From: an uncultured Clostridia bacterium
GTDB lineage: Bacteria; Bacillota; Clostridia; Christensenellales; Pumilibacteraceae
Assembly: GCA_947175335.1 (NCBI GenBank)
Contig: CAMWMF010000015.1
Coordinates: forward strand, 1-46,871
Direction of reading: 5' to 3'
DNA: 46,871 nt
The notes under the pieces are model-generated. The model saw only the letters and a list, made by a program, of their open reading frames with translations, did not search any database and was not told the origin of the DNA. The position numbers and the translations under genes were made by a program. Below are positions 33,712 through 41,153 of the stretch, piece after piece; position 1 is the stretch's first letter, and each line of letters starts with the position of its first letter.

Positions 33712-34914
33712 ATGAAGATTTTGCACACGGCAGACCTACACTTGGGTAAAAAGCTGAACAAGGCGGCGCGGCTGGACGAGCAGTGCGAGGTAATCAAGCA
33801 GTTATCGGAAATAGCCGACGTCGAGGACATTGACGTCGTGCTTATTGCGGGCGATATATTCGACACGTCGGTGCCCACGTCGGAGGCCGAGCGCGTTTTT
33901 TACCGCAGTATACTCACGCTTGCCGAGCGGGGCAGAGCGGTTATCGCGCTTGCCGGCAACCATGACGACGAGCGCCGTATGTGCGCCGCCAAGCCGCTTG
34001 CCGATTTGCAGGGCATAGTGCTTGCGGGCGAGTTGGACTACTCCGCGCTAAACGGCGAAACGCTGTCCGATCCCACGCCCCCGCCCAGCTTGTTCGGACT
34101 GTTCGACGCGGCGGACTACATACAAAAGCAGCGCATAAAAATCTTCGGGCGTTACGGCGGCGTAACGGTGGAAAAGGGCGACGAACGGGTGAATATAGCG
34201 CTCGTTCCGTACCCCGCCGAGTCGCGGCTTTCGCGCTGGGCAAAGCAGGACTATAATATAGATTACGTGGAGCGCGTCAAGCAAACGCTATCTTCCGCGT
34301 GCGAATTTTTCGACGACAACTACAACATTCTTTGCACGCACTTGTTTTTAAGCAAGTCGGCTTCGTCGGAGTCGCTGGGCGGGCTACTCGCGCTGCCTAC
34401 CGATATACTGCCCGAAAGCGCGGACTACGTTGCACTCGGGCATGTGCATAAGCATTTGCGCATATGCAAGCGCCCGCTTGCCGAATACAGCGGCTCGCCG
34501 TTGCAGTATGCCTACGACGAAAGCCGCACCAAGTCGGTCAACATTATAGACACGCAAAAGAAGACGGTGGAGCAAAAGATACTGACCGCGGGTAAAAACC
34601 TTACCGAAACGGACGCCGACAACTTTGACGAATGCATAGCTAAGCTCGATTTTTATTCGGACGACTACGTGCGTATAAAGTACAGCGGCGAACCGCTCAC
34701 TCGCGATGAAACGGCGCAAATCCGTTCGCACCCCGCGTACAACGATTTGGTGGTGACGGCGACGCTGCGCGGCGACGTAAAGGTGGAGCGGCGTGCGCAC
34801 CTGTCCGACGGCGAGATATTCGACATGTATTACAAGCACAGATTCAACGCCGAGCCGAGCGCCGAGCTTAAAGCGGTGTTTACCGAATTGATGCAAGAGG
34901 CGGAGCAGGAATAA
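33712..34914 (+). CDS. sbcD: SbcD nuclease subunit (Mre11 family)
   Basis: 400 aa from ATG 33712, with a GGGAG ribosome site 10 nt upstream. The metallophosphoesterase motifs are all visible: HTADLHLGKK at the N-terminus, IAGDIFD, AGNHDDE, THLFLSKS and GHVHKH. These residues bind the two catalytic metals. SbcD with SbcC forms an Mre11-Rad50-type complex that trims hairpins, palindromes and blocked DNA ends. sbcC starts 1 bp after its stop, so the two are one operon. The length is normal for the family. The presence of long palindromes in this same window makes a hairpin nuclease a fitting neighbour, though it is a housekeeping gene. Confidence 0.95.
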   Translation: MKILHTADLHLGKKLNKAARLDEQCEVIKQLSEIADVEDIDVVLIAGDIFDTSVPTSEAERVFYRSILTLAERGRAVIALAGNHDDERRMCAAKPLADLQGIVLAGELDYSALNGETLSDPTPPPSLFGLFDAADYIQKQRIKIFGRYGGVTVEKGDERVNIALVPYPAESRLSRWAKQDYNIDYVERVKQTLSSACEFFDDNYNILCTHLFLSKSASSESLGGLLALPTDILPESADYVALGHVHKHLRICKRPLAEYSGSPLQYAYDESRTKSVNIIDTQKKTVEQKILTAGKNLTETDADNFDECIAKLDFYSDDYVRIKYSGEPLTRDETAQIRSHPAYNDLVVTATLRGDVKVERRAHLSDGEIFDMYYKHRFNAEPSAELKAVFTELMQEAEQE

Positions 34915-34915
34915 T

Positions 34916-37642
34916 ATGAAACCGATCAGACTTACGATAGAAGGTATAAATTCGTTTATGGAGGAGCAAACGCTCGACTTCGAGGCGGCGGGGCGTAGCA
35001 ATCTGTTTTGCATTTGCGGCAAGACGGGTGCGGGCAAAACCACCATTTTCGATTGCATAATGCTCGCGCTGTACGGAAAAAGTCCCAAGGGCAATCTCGG
35101 CGACGTCATCAATCTTTCCCGAACGTCGGCGCGCGTGGTGCTGGAATTTACCGAGGACGGCGAGCGGTACGTGGTTGAGCGCGCGTTAAAGCGCAAGCCG
35201 GACGGCACGGCGCTAGCTACGTGCACGCTGTACAAAAACGGCGAGCCCATCTCCGTCAAGAGCGACGACGTAAACAATATAATATACGGCATAATCGGGC
35301 TGGAAGCGGCGGAGTTTAAAAACGTGTACCTGCTCGAACAGGGCGAGTACGCCGAGTTTTTGAAAAAGACGCCGCAAAAGCAAACGGAAGCGGTGGGCAA
35401 GATTTTTTCGCTTATGCGGTTCGGCGAGGTGTTTAAGTACGCGTCGGTGCATGAGCGCGAAAAGAACGGCGAAATAGCCGCGCGCGAACGCGAGCGCGAT
35501 AAGCTGGGCGAAGTGTCGCCGCAAAAGCTGAAAGAACAAAGGGACGAAATCAAGGCGTTGCGCACCAAGCTGGCTTCGTGCGAAAAGGACGCGGCGGGGC
35601 GCGCCGCCGAGCTTGCCGAGTTGGAAAAAGTGCGCGACGTATTTATCCGCGTGCGCGAAAAGCAAAACGCGGTCAAAACGCTTATGCTGCAATCGGACGA
35701 GGCGAAAAAGCGTGAATTCGAGGCCAAAACGGCGCTTGACGAGTTCGAGCAGTCGGTCAACCCCGAGGACGTGAAAAAACAGGCGTTTTTGCGCGACGAG
35801 CTTAACAGGCTGTCCGCGTTGAACACACTCGACCGCGAATACGCCGCTGCCGTAAAGGACAATGCGGTAAAGCAAACCGCGCTGGACGAAAAGCGCAATT
35901 CGCTTGCCGCTGTCGAGCAAAAGCTGAAAGTTTTGGAGCAGGCGCACGACGGCGACGTCGAAAAGCTTAAAGAAGTATTGAATAAATTTACAGTCGCGGC
36001 CGAAGGCATAGGCAATAAATCGGCGGGACTTGCGCTTGCATTGTCGGTGCTGGGCGGCGGTGACGCGTCGGTTGCCGATATAGCCGAGGCCAAGGGCAAG
36101 CTGCTCGCCGAGCTCGATAGATATGCCGAGTTGGACGGCGCCAGACAAAAAATAGTATCGGCGCTTGCCGAGCATACCGAAAACAGGCAAAAACAGCTTG
36201 CTGTTATCGAGCAGTACGCCGCCCGCCTTGCCGAGCTTGAAACGGCTGTCGGGCAGGCGAATGTTGATGTGGAAAACTGCGCGGCAGCGCTGTCCTCGTC
36301 GCAGTTGCATTCGCATGCGGCGGCGGTGCGTGCCGAATTGCACAACGGAGACACCTGTCCCGTGTGTGGCGGTGTATACGACGGCGAACACGAGGTGGGC
36401 GATACCGACGTGGACAAGCGCAAAGCGGAGTTGGAAGCCGCCAAGCAAAAACTGAAAGAAGCGGAAGCGGCGCGTGCCGAGTGCGTCAAGCATTCCGATC
36501 GTGCCAAAGCCGATTACGACAATTTGGATAAATCGTTGCAGACCGCCGAGCGCGACCGCGTTGATGCCGAGCGCAAGCTTGCCGAAACATGCGTTGTGCC
36601 CGACGTTTACAATGCGCTTATCGCCGTGCTTGACGATTGCAAAAAGGCAGCCGAAAAGGCCGACGCGTCCAAGGATGAGTTGGCCAAGCAAACGCCTACG
36701 CTTGCGGTGCTCGGCGCGGAGTGTAAAGGCTTGGAGGGGGCGCTTGTCGAGCTTAAACAAAAATCGGAAAATTACAAAACCGAACTTGGCGAGTCGTGCG
36801 GCAAAACGGAGGGCGATATAGCCAAGGTCAAGGCCGAGCTTGCCGAGGTGGAAGATAGGTTGAACGCGGTCGACCAAAAGCGCAAAGCGCTTGCGGGCGC
36901 GCTTCAAGCGGCGACGGCGACAGTTCAAGCAATAGAAAATTCGCTTGCCCAAGCCAAGGCCGATTGTCCTGTGGACAGCCCCGAATTCGACGAGGGTGCG
37001 TACACCGAAAAGCGCGACGAGCTTGAACGTGTAAAAACGCGCATTGCGGAGCTCAATAAGGACATAGCCGTCAAGCAGGTGGAAACGGACGCACTGTCGC
37101 AAAAGTGCGACGAATTGTCCGAGCTTAACGCCGAGCTGGCCGAGCTGAAAAAGCGCGCCGACCTGTACCGAGTTATAGCCGATATGACAAAGGGCAAGGC
37201 AATGCTCAACTTTGTTGCGGCGGAATACATAGACGAGTTTACCGCCGTCGCGGGCGAAATCCTCGGCGAGCTGTCGAGCGGCAAGTATACCATGTGCTAC
37301 GACAAGGTAAACGGCTTTATGGTGTCCGACTACCTTAACGAAGGCAAGTTCCGCAAGACGGACACGCTTTCGGGCGGCGAGCTGTTTTTGGCGTCGCTGT
37401 CGGTGGCGATAGCGATTGCCCGCACGCAAAGCCGCGGCAACAACGCATTCTTCTTTTTGGACGAGGGCTTCGGCACGCTGGACGAGGATTTGATAGACGT
37501 AGTGTACGGCGCTCTGGAATCGCTGAGCAAGGACTGCTTGGTGGGCGTAATCACTCACGCCGAAGCGCTTATATCGCGCATGCCGTTTACAGTCAAGGTA
37601 GAGGAAGCCACCGACACATGCGGCAGCAGGATAGTGCAATAA
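34916..37642 (+). CDS. sbcC: SbcC ATPase subunit (Rad50 family)
   Basis: 908 aa. Walker A GKTGAGKTT lies at 35-43. Two long coiled-coil arms run about 170-450 and 510-740, flanking a zinc hook CPVC (Cys481 and Cys484) at the tip. The second half of the nucleotide-binding head holds the ABC signature LSGGELF and Walker B FFFLDEGFGTLDED. The layout is standard Rad50/SbcC and the length is a little below the E. coli protein (1048 aa). It works with SbcD as an ATP-controlled double-strand end processor. One base separates it from sbcD, so expression is coupled. It is followed by a repeat element rather than a simple terminator. Confidence 0.95.
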   Translation: MKPIRLTIEGINSFMEEQTLDFEAAGRSNLFCICGKTGAGKTTIFDCIMLALYGKSPKGNLGDVINLSRTSARVVLEFTEDGERYVVERALKRKPDGTALATCTLYKNGEPISVKSDDVNNIIYGIIGLEAAEFKNVYLLEQGEYAEFLKKTPQKQTEAVGKIFSLMRFGEVFKYASVHEREKNGEIAARERERDKLGEVSPQKLKEQRDEIKALRTKLASCEKDAAGRAAELAELEKVRDVFIRVREKQNAVKTLMLQSDEAKKREFEAKTALDEFEQSVNPEDVKKQAFLRDELNRLSALNTLDREYAAAVKDNAVKQTALDEKRNSLAAVEQKLKVLEQAHDGDVEKLKEVLNKFTVAAEGIGNKSAGLALALSVLGGGDASVADIAEAKGKLLAELDRYAELDGARQKIVSALAEHTENRQKQLAVIEQYAARLAELETAVGQANVDVENCAAALSSSQLHSHAAAVRAELHNGDTCPVCGGVYDGEHEVGDTDVDKRKAELEAAKQKLKEAEAARAECVKHSDRAKADYDNLDKSLQTAERDRVDAERKLAETCVVPDVYNALIAVLDDCKKAAEKADASKDELAKQTPTLAVLGAECKGLEGALVELKQKSENYKTELGESCGKTEGDIAKVKAELAEVEDRLNAVDQKRKALAGALQAATATVQAIENSLAQAKADCPVDSPEFDEGAYTEKRDELERVKTRIAELNKDIAVKQVETDALSQKCDELSELNAELAELKKRADLYRVIADMTKGKAMLNFVAAEYIDEFTAVAGEILGELSSGKYTMCYDKVNGFMVSDYLNEGKFRKTDTLSGGELFLASLSVAIAIARTQSRGNNAFFFLDEGFGTLDEDLIDVVYGALESLSKDCLVGVITHAEALISRMPFTVKVEEATDTCGSRIVQ

Positions 37643-37644
37643 AT

Positions 37645-37820
37645 AATTAAGAATTAAGAATGCAGAATTAAGAATTAAAAATAAGGATGAGATTATATTG
37701 ATTGCCCTCATCCACCGCAAGCGGTCCCCCTTCCCCGTGGGGGAAGGTAATCATGCGGAAAAGCTGAACAATGGATTACCTTCCCTTGGGGGAAGGTGCC
37801 CAAAGGGCGAATGAGGGCAA
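37645..37820. repeat. 33-nt GAATT-type repeat plus palindromic element
   Basis: Bases 37645-37677 are a diverged copy of the 33-nt repeat with AATTAAGAATT units in place of AATTCGGAATT. An element follows with perfect 10-bp end arms TTGCCCTCAT (37702-37711) and ATGAGGGCAA (37811-37820). Internal inverted runs of the type CTTCCCC-GTG-GGGGAAG, and a GGGAAGGTAATC/GATTACCTTCCC pair, resemble the element at 12074-12158. It lies between convergent genes and could double as a terminator. Confidence 0.8.
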
Positions 37821-37845
37821 ATATTCAATCCCATCCTTTTTCTTT

Positions 37846-38865
37846 TTATGCTTTTTTGTACAGCGGGTAGGAATATACTTTGGCGGCGTTGAACAGCTTG
37901 CCTATAAAGTACTTGTTTGCGGATGCTTCGTTTGTAACTACTACGCGGTCGTTCACTATTGTTACGTCCTCGGAAAACGAGGGGAGTGTTAAAGTTTTGA
38001 ACAGCGTTGTGCCGTCAAGGTAGTACAGCGGAACTTGTTTGCTTTCGGCGGCTTCGTTCTTTTTAAACGCCACCGCTATTTGCGCGCTCGGCTCGGCAGG
38101 CAGAGTGTGGTATTGAAGCTCCGAATCTTTAAGCCCGTACGAACGCGACAGCACGGCCGTGCCGTCCTTTATCGCAAAGCCCTGAACGAGCCCTGTAACG
38201 GATATGCAGTATTCGGGGTAGGGCTGCACGCCATCCTCGCAAACCATGCCGTCCTCGTCTAACTTGTAGCACGACACTATGGCTTTGTTGTTTTCGCCGT
38301 TGGGAGTCGTGTAGTGGTGAGACTGTTCCGTTTCGTAATTGCCCGCGCGGTAAAACTCGCCCACGTACAAATACTCGTCGTCGCTGTAACAGTATGCGGC
38401 ACGGTTGTCCACCGGGATTGTTTGCAACACCGTCACGTTGCCGCCCGAACTTACGGACTTGATTGCGTTTAGGTCGAGGCGCAAAAGCGTGTTGTCGTTT
38501 GCTATATACACGTTGTCCTTGGTGCAAGCCACGCCGCCGGCATGACCCTTTGCTGTTTTGCCGTTGCTGTCGACGGGGACTATGCGCTTAAAGCTTTCGC
38601 CGCTGCCGAAGTATACCACTACGTTGTTGTCGCCGTCGTAGCCCGTCTGTATATAATTGCCGTCGCCAGTGTAGGCAATGCCTTGCGGCGCCCAACCACT
38701 GTTAATTTCGGCAACGTCGCATACGTACCAACGCACGTCCCGCGCATCGCCGTACTTGCCCAAGCCTATCAAAAACAAAATAAAGTACAGCAGCAAAAAC
38801 AGTCCGACTATCGTTGCCAAAACTATTCCTATTATTATAAGAGTTTTCTTTAACGCCTTGTTCAT
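37846..38865 (-). CDS. Membrane-anchored probable beta-propeller protein
   Basis: 339 aa. Residues about 7-33 are a single hydrophobic segment (KKTLIIIGIVLATIVGLFLLLYFI) near the N-terminus, after a short basic start, so it is a signal anchor with the bulk outside. The rest is beta-rich with repeated blade-like strands (APQGIAYTGDGNYIQTGYD, AGGVACTKDNVYIAND, YCYSDDEYLYVGEFY, LVQGFAIKDGTAVLSRS), which fits a six- or seven-bladed propeller of unknown ligand. No catalytic motif is visible. The start is ATG 38865 with GGAG 5 nt upstream; ATG 38868 is adjacent but leaves too short a spacer. It stands alone, with its own promoter, convergent to sbcC. The coding call is firm; the fold is inferred from the pattern only. 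Confidence 0.85.
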   Translation of the reverse strand: MNKALKKTLIIIGIVLATIVGLFLLLYFILFLIGLGKYGDARDVRWYVCDVAEINSGWAPQGIAYTGDGNYIQTGYDGDNNVVVYFGSGESFKRIVPVDSNGKTAKGHAGGVACTKDNVYIANDNTLLRLDLNAIKSVSSGGNVTVLQTIPVDNRAAYCYSDDEYLYVGEFYRAGNYETEQSHHYTTPNGENNKAIVSCYKLDEDGMVCEDGVQPYPEYCISVTGLVQGFAIKDGTAVLSRSYGLKDSELQYHTLPAEPSAQIAVAFKKNEAAESKQVPLYYLDGTTLFKTLTLPSFSEDVTIVNDRVVVTNEASANKYFIGKLFNAAKVYSYPLYKKA

Positions 38866-38895
38866 CATTACTCCGTTTTTATTTGTATATTATAT

Positions 38896-38924
38896 AGTAT
38901 AGCGCAAACCAAACGATATAGCAA
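38896..38924 (-). promoter_or_regulatory. Promoter of the membrane-anchored propeller gene
   Basis: On the minus strand TTGCTA (38924-38919) and TATACT (38901-38896) have a 17-bp spacer, about 30 bp upstream of the ATG. Confidence 0.68.
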
Positions 38925-38934
38925 TATATTTTTT

Positions 38935-38967
38935 TAATTCCGAATTCCGAATTCTTAATTCCGAATT
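38935..38967. repeat. 33-nt GAATT repeat, inverted orientation
   Basis: It is identical to the copy at 31226-31258 except for one base. It lies between divergent promoters, directly upstream of the -35 of the IscU-like gene, and has no palindromic partner element here. Confidence 0.85.
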
Positions 38968-38976
38968 AAAAAACTA

Positions 38977-39005
38977 TTGCCTTTTTTGTAAGGCTGTGTT
39001 ATAAT
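38977..39005 (+). promoter_or_regulatory. Promoter of the IscU-like/GGGtGRT operon
   Basis: TTGCCT (38977-38982) and TATAAT (39000-39005) have a 17-bp spacer. The start of transcription would be about 30 bp before the ATG at 39043. Confidence 0.8.
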
Positions 39006-39042
39006 CATTAAGCAAAAACTTTTTACGGAGGAGTTGTTTTTT

Positions 39043-39735
39043 ATGCAATATTCACGCGAAGTACAAAATATGCAATGCGTGGCTAAGGGTTGCAATCACG
39101 GACCGGCGCCCATTCCCGAAGAGGGCAAGTGGGTCAAAGCCTACGATATCAAGGATATCAGCGGACTTACGCACGGTTGCGGTTGCTGCGCGCCCCAGCA
39201 GGGCACCTGCAAGCTTACGCTCAACATCAAGGACGGCATTATCGAGGAAGCTTTGGTCGAAACTATCGGCTGCTCGGGCATGACTCATTCGGCGGCTATG
39301 GCGGCGGAAATTCTTCCCGGCAAGACGCTGCTCGAAGCGCTTAACACCGACCTTGTTTGCGACGCTATCAACGTTGCAATGCGCGAGCTGTTCTTGCAAA
39401 TCGTTTACGGCCGCAGCCAGTCGGCGTTCTCGGACGCGGGCTTGCCCGTCGGCGCGGGATTGGAAGACCTCGGCAAAGGCTTGCGCAGCCAAGTGGGCAC
39501 AATGTATTCCACCAAGCTCAAAGGCCCGCGCTATCTTGAAATGGCGGAAGGCTACGTAACCCGCGTCGCGCTCGACAAAAACGGCGAGATTATCGGCTAC
39601 GAGTACGTTAACCTCGGCGTAATGATGAAGCTTGTGTCGGAAGGCGTAAGCGGCAACGAAGCGCTCGAAAAAGCCAAAAAGCACTACGGCAGATTTGAAA
39701 ACGCTGCTAAGTACATAGTGCCGAGAAACGAGTAA
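39043..39735 (+). CDS. IscU/NifU-like iron-sulfur scaffold-type protein
   Basis: 230 aa from ATG 39043, placed 9 nt after GGAGGAG. The core resembles NifU/IscU scaffolds: a strand pair CKLTLNIKDGIIEEALVET followed by IGCSGMTHSAAMAAEILPGKTLLEAL. In IscU the matching segment holds a cluster ligand. Cysteines at 12, 17, 46, 48, 49, 56 and 77 are candidate ligands, with C46-G-C48-C49 most conspicuous. The protein is longer than IscU (about 130 aa), with a C-terminal extension including GYVTRVALDKNGEIIGYEY. It lies 14 bp upstream of the GGGtGRT gene, an association known from Clostridia and other anaerobes. Cluster assembly or delivery is inferred from the family resemblance. Confidence 0.85.
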   Translation: MQYSREVQNMQCVAKGCNHGPAPIPEEGKWVKAYDIKDISGLTHGCGCCAPQQGTCKLTLNIKDGIIEEALVETIGCSGMTHSAAMAAEILPGKTLLEALNTDLVCDAINVAMRELFLQIVYGRSQSAFSDAGLPVGAGLEDLGKGLRSQVGTMYSTKLKGPRYLEMAEGYVTRVALDKNGEIIGYEYVNLGVMMKLVSEGVSGNEALEKAKKHYGRFENAAKYIVPRNE

Positions 39736-39749
39736 GGAGGAGATTTAAC

Positions 39750-40748
39750 ATGGCTATCACGTTTGAAGGATACGAAAGAAGAATAGACAAAATCACCGCC
39801 GAGCTCAAAAAGTACGGCATTGCCTCGCTTGAAGAAGCGCGCGACATTTGCTTGAAGCGCGGCGTTAACGTTGAGGAAATAGTTAAGGGCGTTCAGCCCA
39901 TAGCGTTTGAAAACGCGGTGTGGGCGTACACGGTAGGCTGCGCGATTGCGTTCAAAAAGGGCGTAAAGACTGCTGCGGAAGCTGCGGAATGCATCGGTTT
40001 GGGCTTGCAGTCGTTCTGCATCCCCGGCAGCGTTGCCGATCAGCGTAAGGTCGGTTTGGGCCACGGCAACCTCGGCGCAATGCTGCTTAGAGAGGAAACG
40101 GACTGCTTCGCTTTCCTTGCCGGACACGAATCGTTTGCTGCGGCGGAGGGCGCTATCGGTATTGCTCGTAACGCCAACAAGGCGCGCAAAAAGCCCCTTC
40201 GCGTTATACTTAACGGCTTGGGCAAGGACGCGGCGTACATAATTTCGCGTATCAACGGCTTTACGTACGTTGAAACTAAGTATGACTACTTTACGGGCGA
40301 GCTTAAAATCGTGCGCGAAGTTCCGTTCAGCGACGGCGAGCGTGCAAAGGTTCGCTGCTACGGCGCGGACGACGTAAGCGAGGGCGTGGCTATAATGCGT
40401 CAGGAAAAGGTTGACGTGTCCATCACGGGCAACTCCACCAACCCGACACGCTTCCAGCACCCCGTTGCGGGCACGTACAAAAAATGGTGCCAGGAAAACG
40501 ACAAAAAGTACTTCTCGGTCGCCAGTGGCGGCGGCACGGGCAGAACGCTCCACCCCGACAACGTTGCGGCGGGTCCCGCTTCGTACGGCATGACCGACAC
40601 GATGGGTCGTATGCACAGCGACGCGCAGTTTGCGGGCAGCTCTTCCGTCCCCGCGCACGTCGAGATGATGGGTCTTATCGGCATGGGCAACAACCCCATG
40701 GTCGGCGCGACCGTCGCTTGCGCTGTTGCTGTCAGCTTGGCTAAATAA
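39750..40748 (+). CDS. GGGtGRT family protein
   Basis: 332 aa. It carries the family signature GGGTGRT at 260-266 and long Gly/Ala-rich conserved stretches before and after it (VGLGHGNLGAMLL, ITGNSTNPTRFQHPVAGTYKKW, GLIGMGNNPMVGATVA). The soluble protein has no signal peptide. The RBS TAAGGAGGAG overlaps the stop codon of the IscU-like gene, so the two are translated as a unit. The family is conserved in anaerobes and is usually paired with an IscU-like scaffold, which points to a role in iron-sulfur metabolism, but no reaction has been established that I know of. The length looks complete. A strong terminator follows. Confidence 0.92.
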   Translation: MAITFEGYERRIDKITAELKKYGIASLEEARDICLKRGVNVEEIVKGVQPIAFENAVWAYTVGCAIAFKKGVKTAAEAAECIGLGLQSFCIPGSVADQRKVGLGHGNLGAMLLREETDCFAFLAGHESFAAAEGAIGIARNANKARKKPLRVILNGLGKDAAYIISRINGFTYVETKYDYFTGELKIVREVPFSDGERAKVRCYGADDVSEGVAIMRQEKVDVSITGNSTNPTRFQHPVAGTYKKWCQENDKKYFSVASGGGTGRTLHPDNVAAGPASYGMTDTMGRMHSDAQFAGSSSVPAHVEMMGLIGMGNNPMVGATVACAVAVSLAK

Positions 40749-40776
40749 TAGACAATAATAAATAACGCAAATTAAA

Positions 40777-40805
40777 CAAAAGCCCTTGATAACCAAGGGC
40801 TTTTG
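40777..40805 (+). terminator. Intrinsic terminator after the GGGtGRT gene
   Basis: A perfect 12-bp stem, CAAAAGCCCTTG (40777-40788) against CAAGGGCTTTTG (40794-40805), has a 5-nt loop. A- and T-rich sides allow function in both directions. Confidence 0.9.
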
Positions 40806-40901
40806 TTGTATACGGCAATAGTGGCGTCGAGCAATTTATAACGAAACGAAACTATTCGGGCGTAATGCAAAACGAATTTCGCAGTAAACACACGCATATA
40901 A

Positions 40902-40934
40902 AAATTCCGCATTCCGAATTCATAATTCCGAATT
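40902..40934. repeat. 33-nt GAATT repeat, inverted orientation
   Basis: It matches the copy at 31226-31258 at 31 of 33 positions and lies just upstream of the -35 of a consensus promoter, as the copy at 38935 does. The stretch 40806-40901 shows no gene or site I can support. Confidence 0.8.
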
Positions 40935-40946
40935 TATTAAAAACAC

Positions 40947-40975
40947 TTGCAATTCAATTTTGCATATGTTATAAT
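40947..40975 (+). promoter_or_regulatory. Sigma-70 promoter for a structured leader or small RNA
   Basis: TTGCAA (40947-40952) and TATAAT (40970-40975) have a 17-bp spacer. Transcription would begin near 40982, 170 nt before the lipoprotein start. A second TATAAT at 41089-41094 has no good -35. Confidence 0.78.
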
Positions 40976-40981
40976 ACAAGT

Positions 40982-41141
40982 GAATTTGCTTGCTTGCAAG
41001 GGCAATTTCACGCCGTATTTCAACAAAAAGTTGTTTTACGGAGTAAAAAACGACGATAGTCGTGGTAGCGTTAGCTACAACTTTTTGTTATAATAAAGTA
41101 TGACAACGGCGTCGAGAAGGGTTTTTCGGCGCGTTTTTTTT
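40982..41141 (+). ncRNA. Candidate structured leader RNA or small RNA ending in a terminator
   Basis: No credible gene lies here, but a consensus promoter opens it and a terminator closes it. In between are several dyads. One hairpin is 40980-40989/41002-41011 (10 positions, one mismatch). A perfect 13-bp inverted repeat pairs 41022-41034 with 41077-41089. Inside that are ACGAC-GATA-GTCGT (41050-41063) and GTAGC-GTTA-GCTAC (41065-41078); the second competes with the 13-bp stem. Mutually exclusive stems before a terminator suggest an attenuator or riboswitch-like leader for the lipoprotein at 41154, or a free small RNA of about 160 nt. No known riboswitch class is recognised. Confidence 0.45.
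41109..41141 (+). terminator. Terminator-like hairpin just before the lipoprotein RBS
   Basis: A fully paired 10-bp stem (two G-U pairs) joins 41109-41118 to 41123-41132 with loop GGGT, followed by a G and eight T (41134-41141). It ends 12 nt before the ATG at 41154, so it would stop transcription of the lipoprotein gene unless prevented. Confidence 0.65.
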
Positions 41142-41153
41142 AGAGAGAGGGTC

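Noticed and set aside
33609..33878. N-terminal extension of the DnaD-like protein to 33878
   Set aside because: It would run through the divergent promoters and the start of sbcD; a good RBS and DnaD homology both begin at 33608.
34384..36507. A 707-aa Ser-rich open frame antisense to sbcD/sbcC
   Set aside because: It crosses two proven genes on the other strand and is a mirror of their codon use.
35213..37720. An 835-aa open frame antisense to sbcC
   Set aside because: sbcC has all Rad50 motifs in the plus strand; the antisense product has no recognisable domain.
40865..41059. A 64-aa plus-strand frame
   Set aside because: It covers the GAATT repeat and a promoter, and its product has no protein-like pattern.
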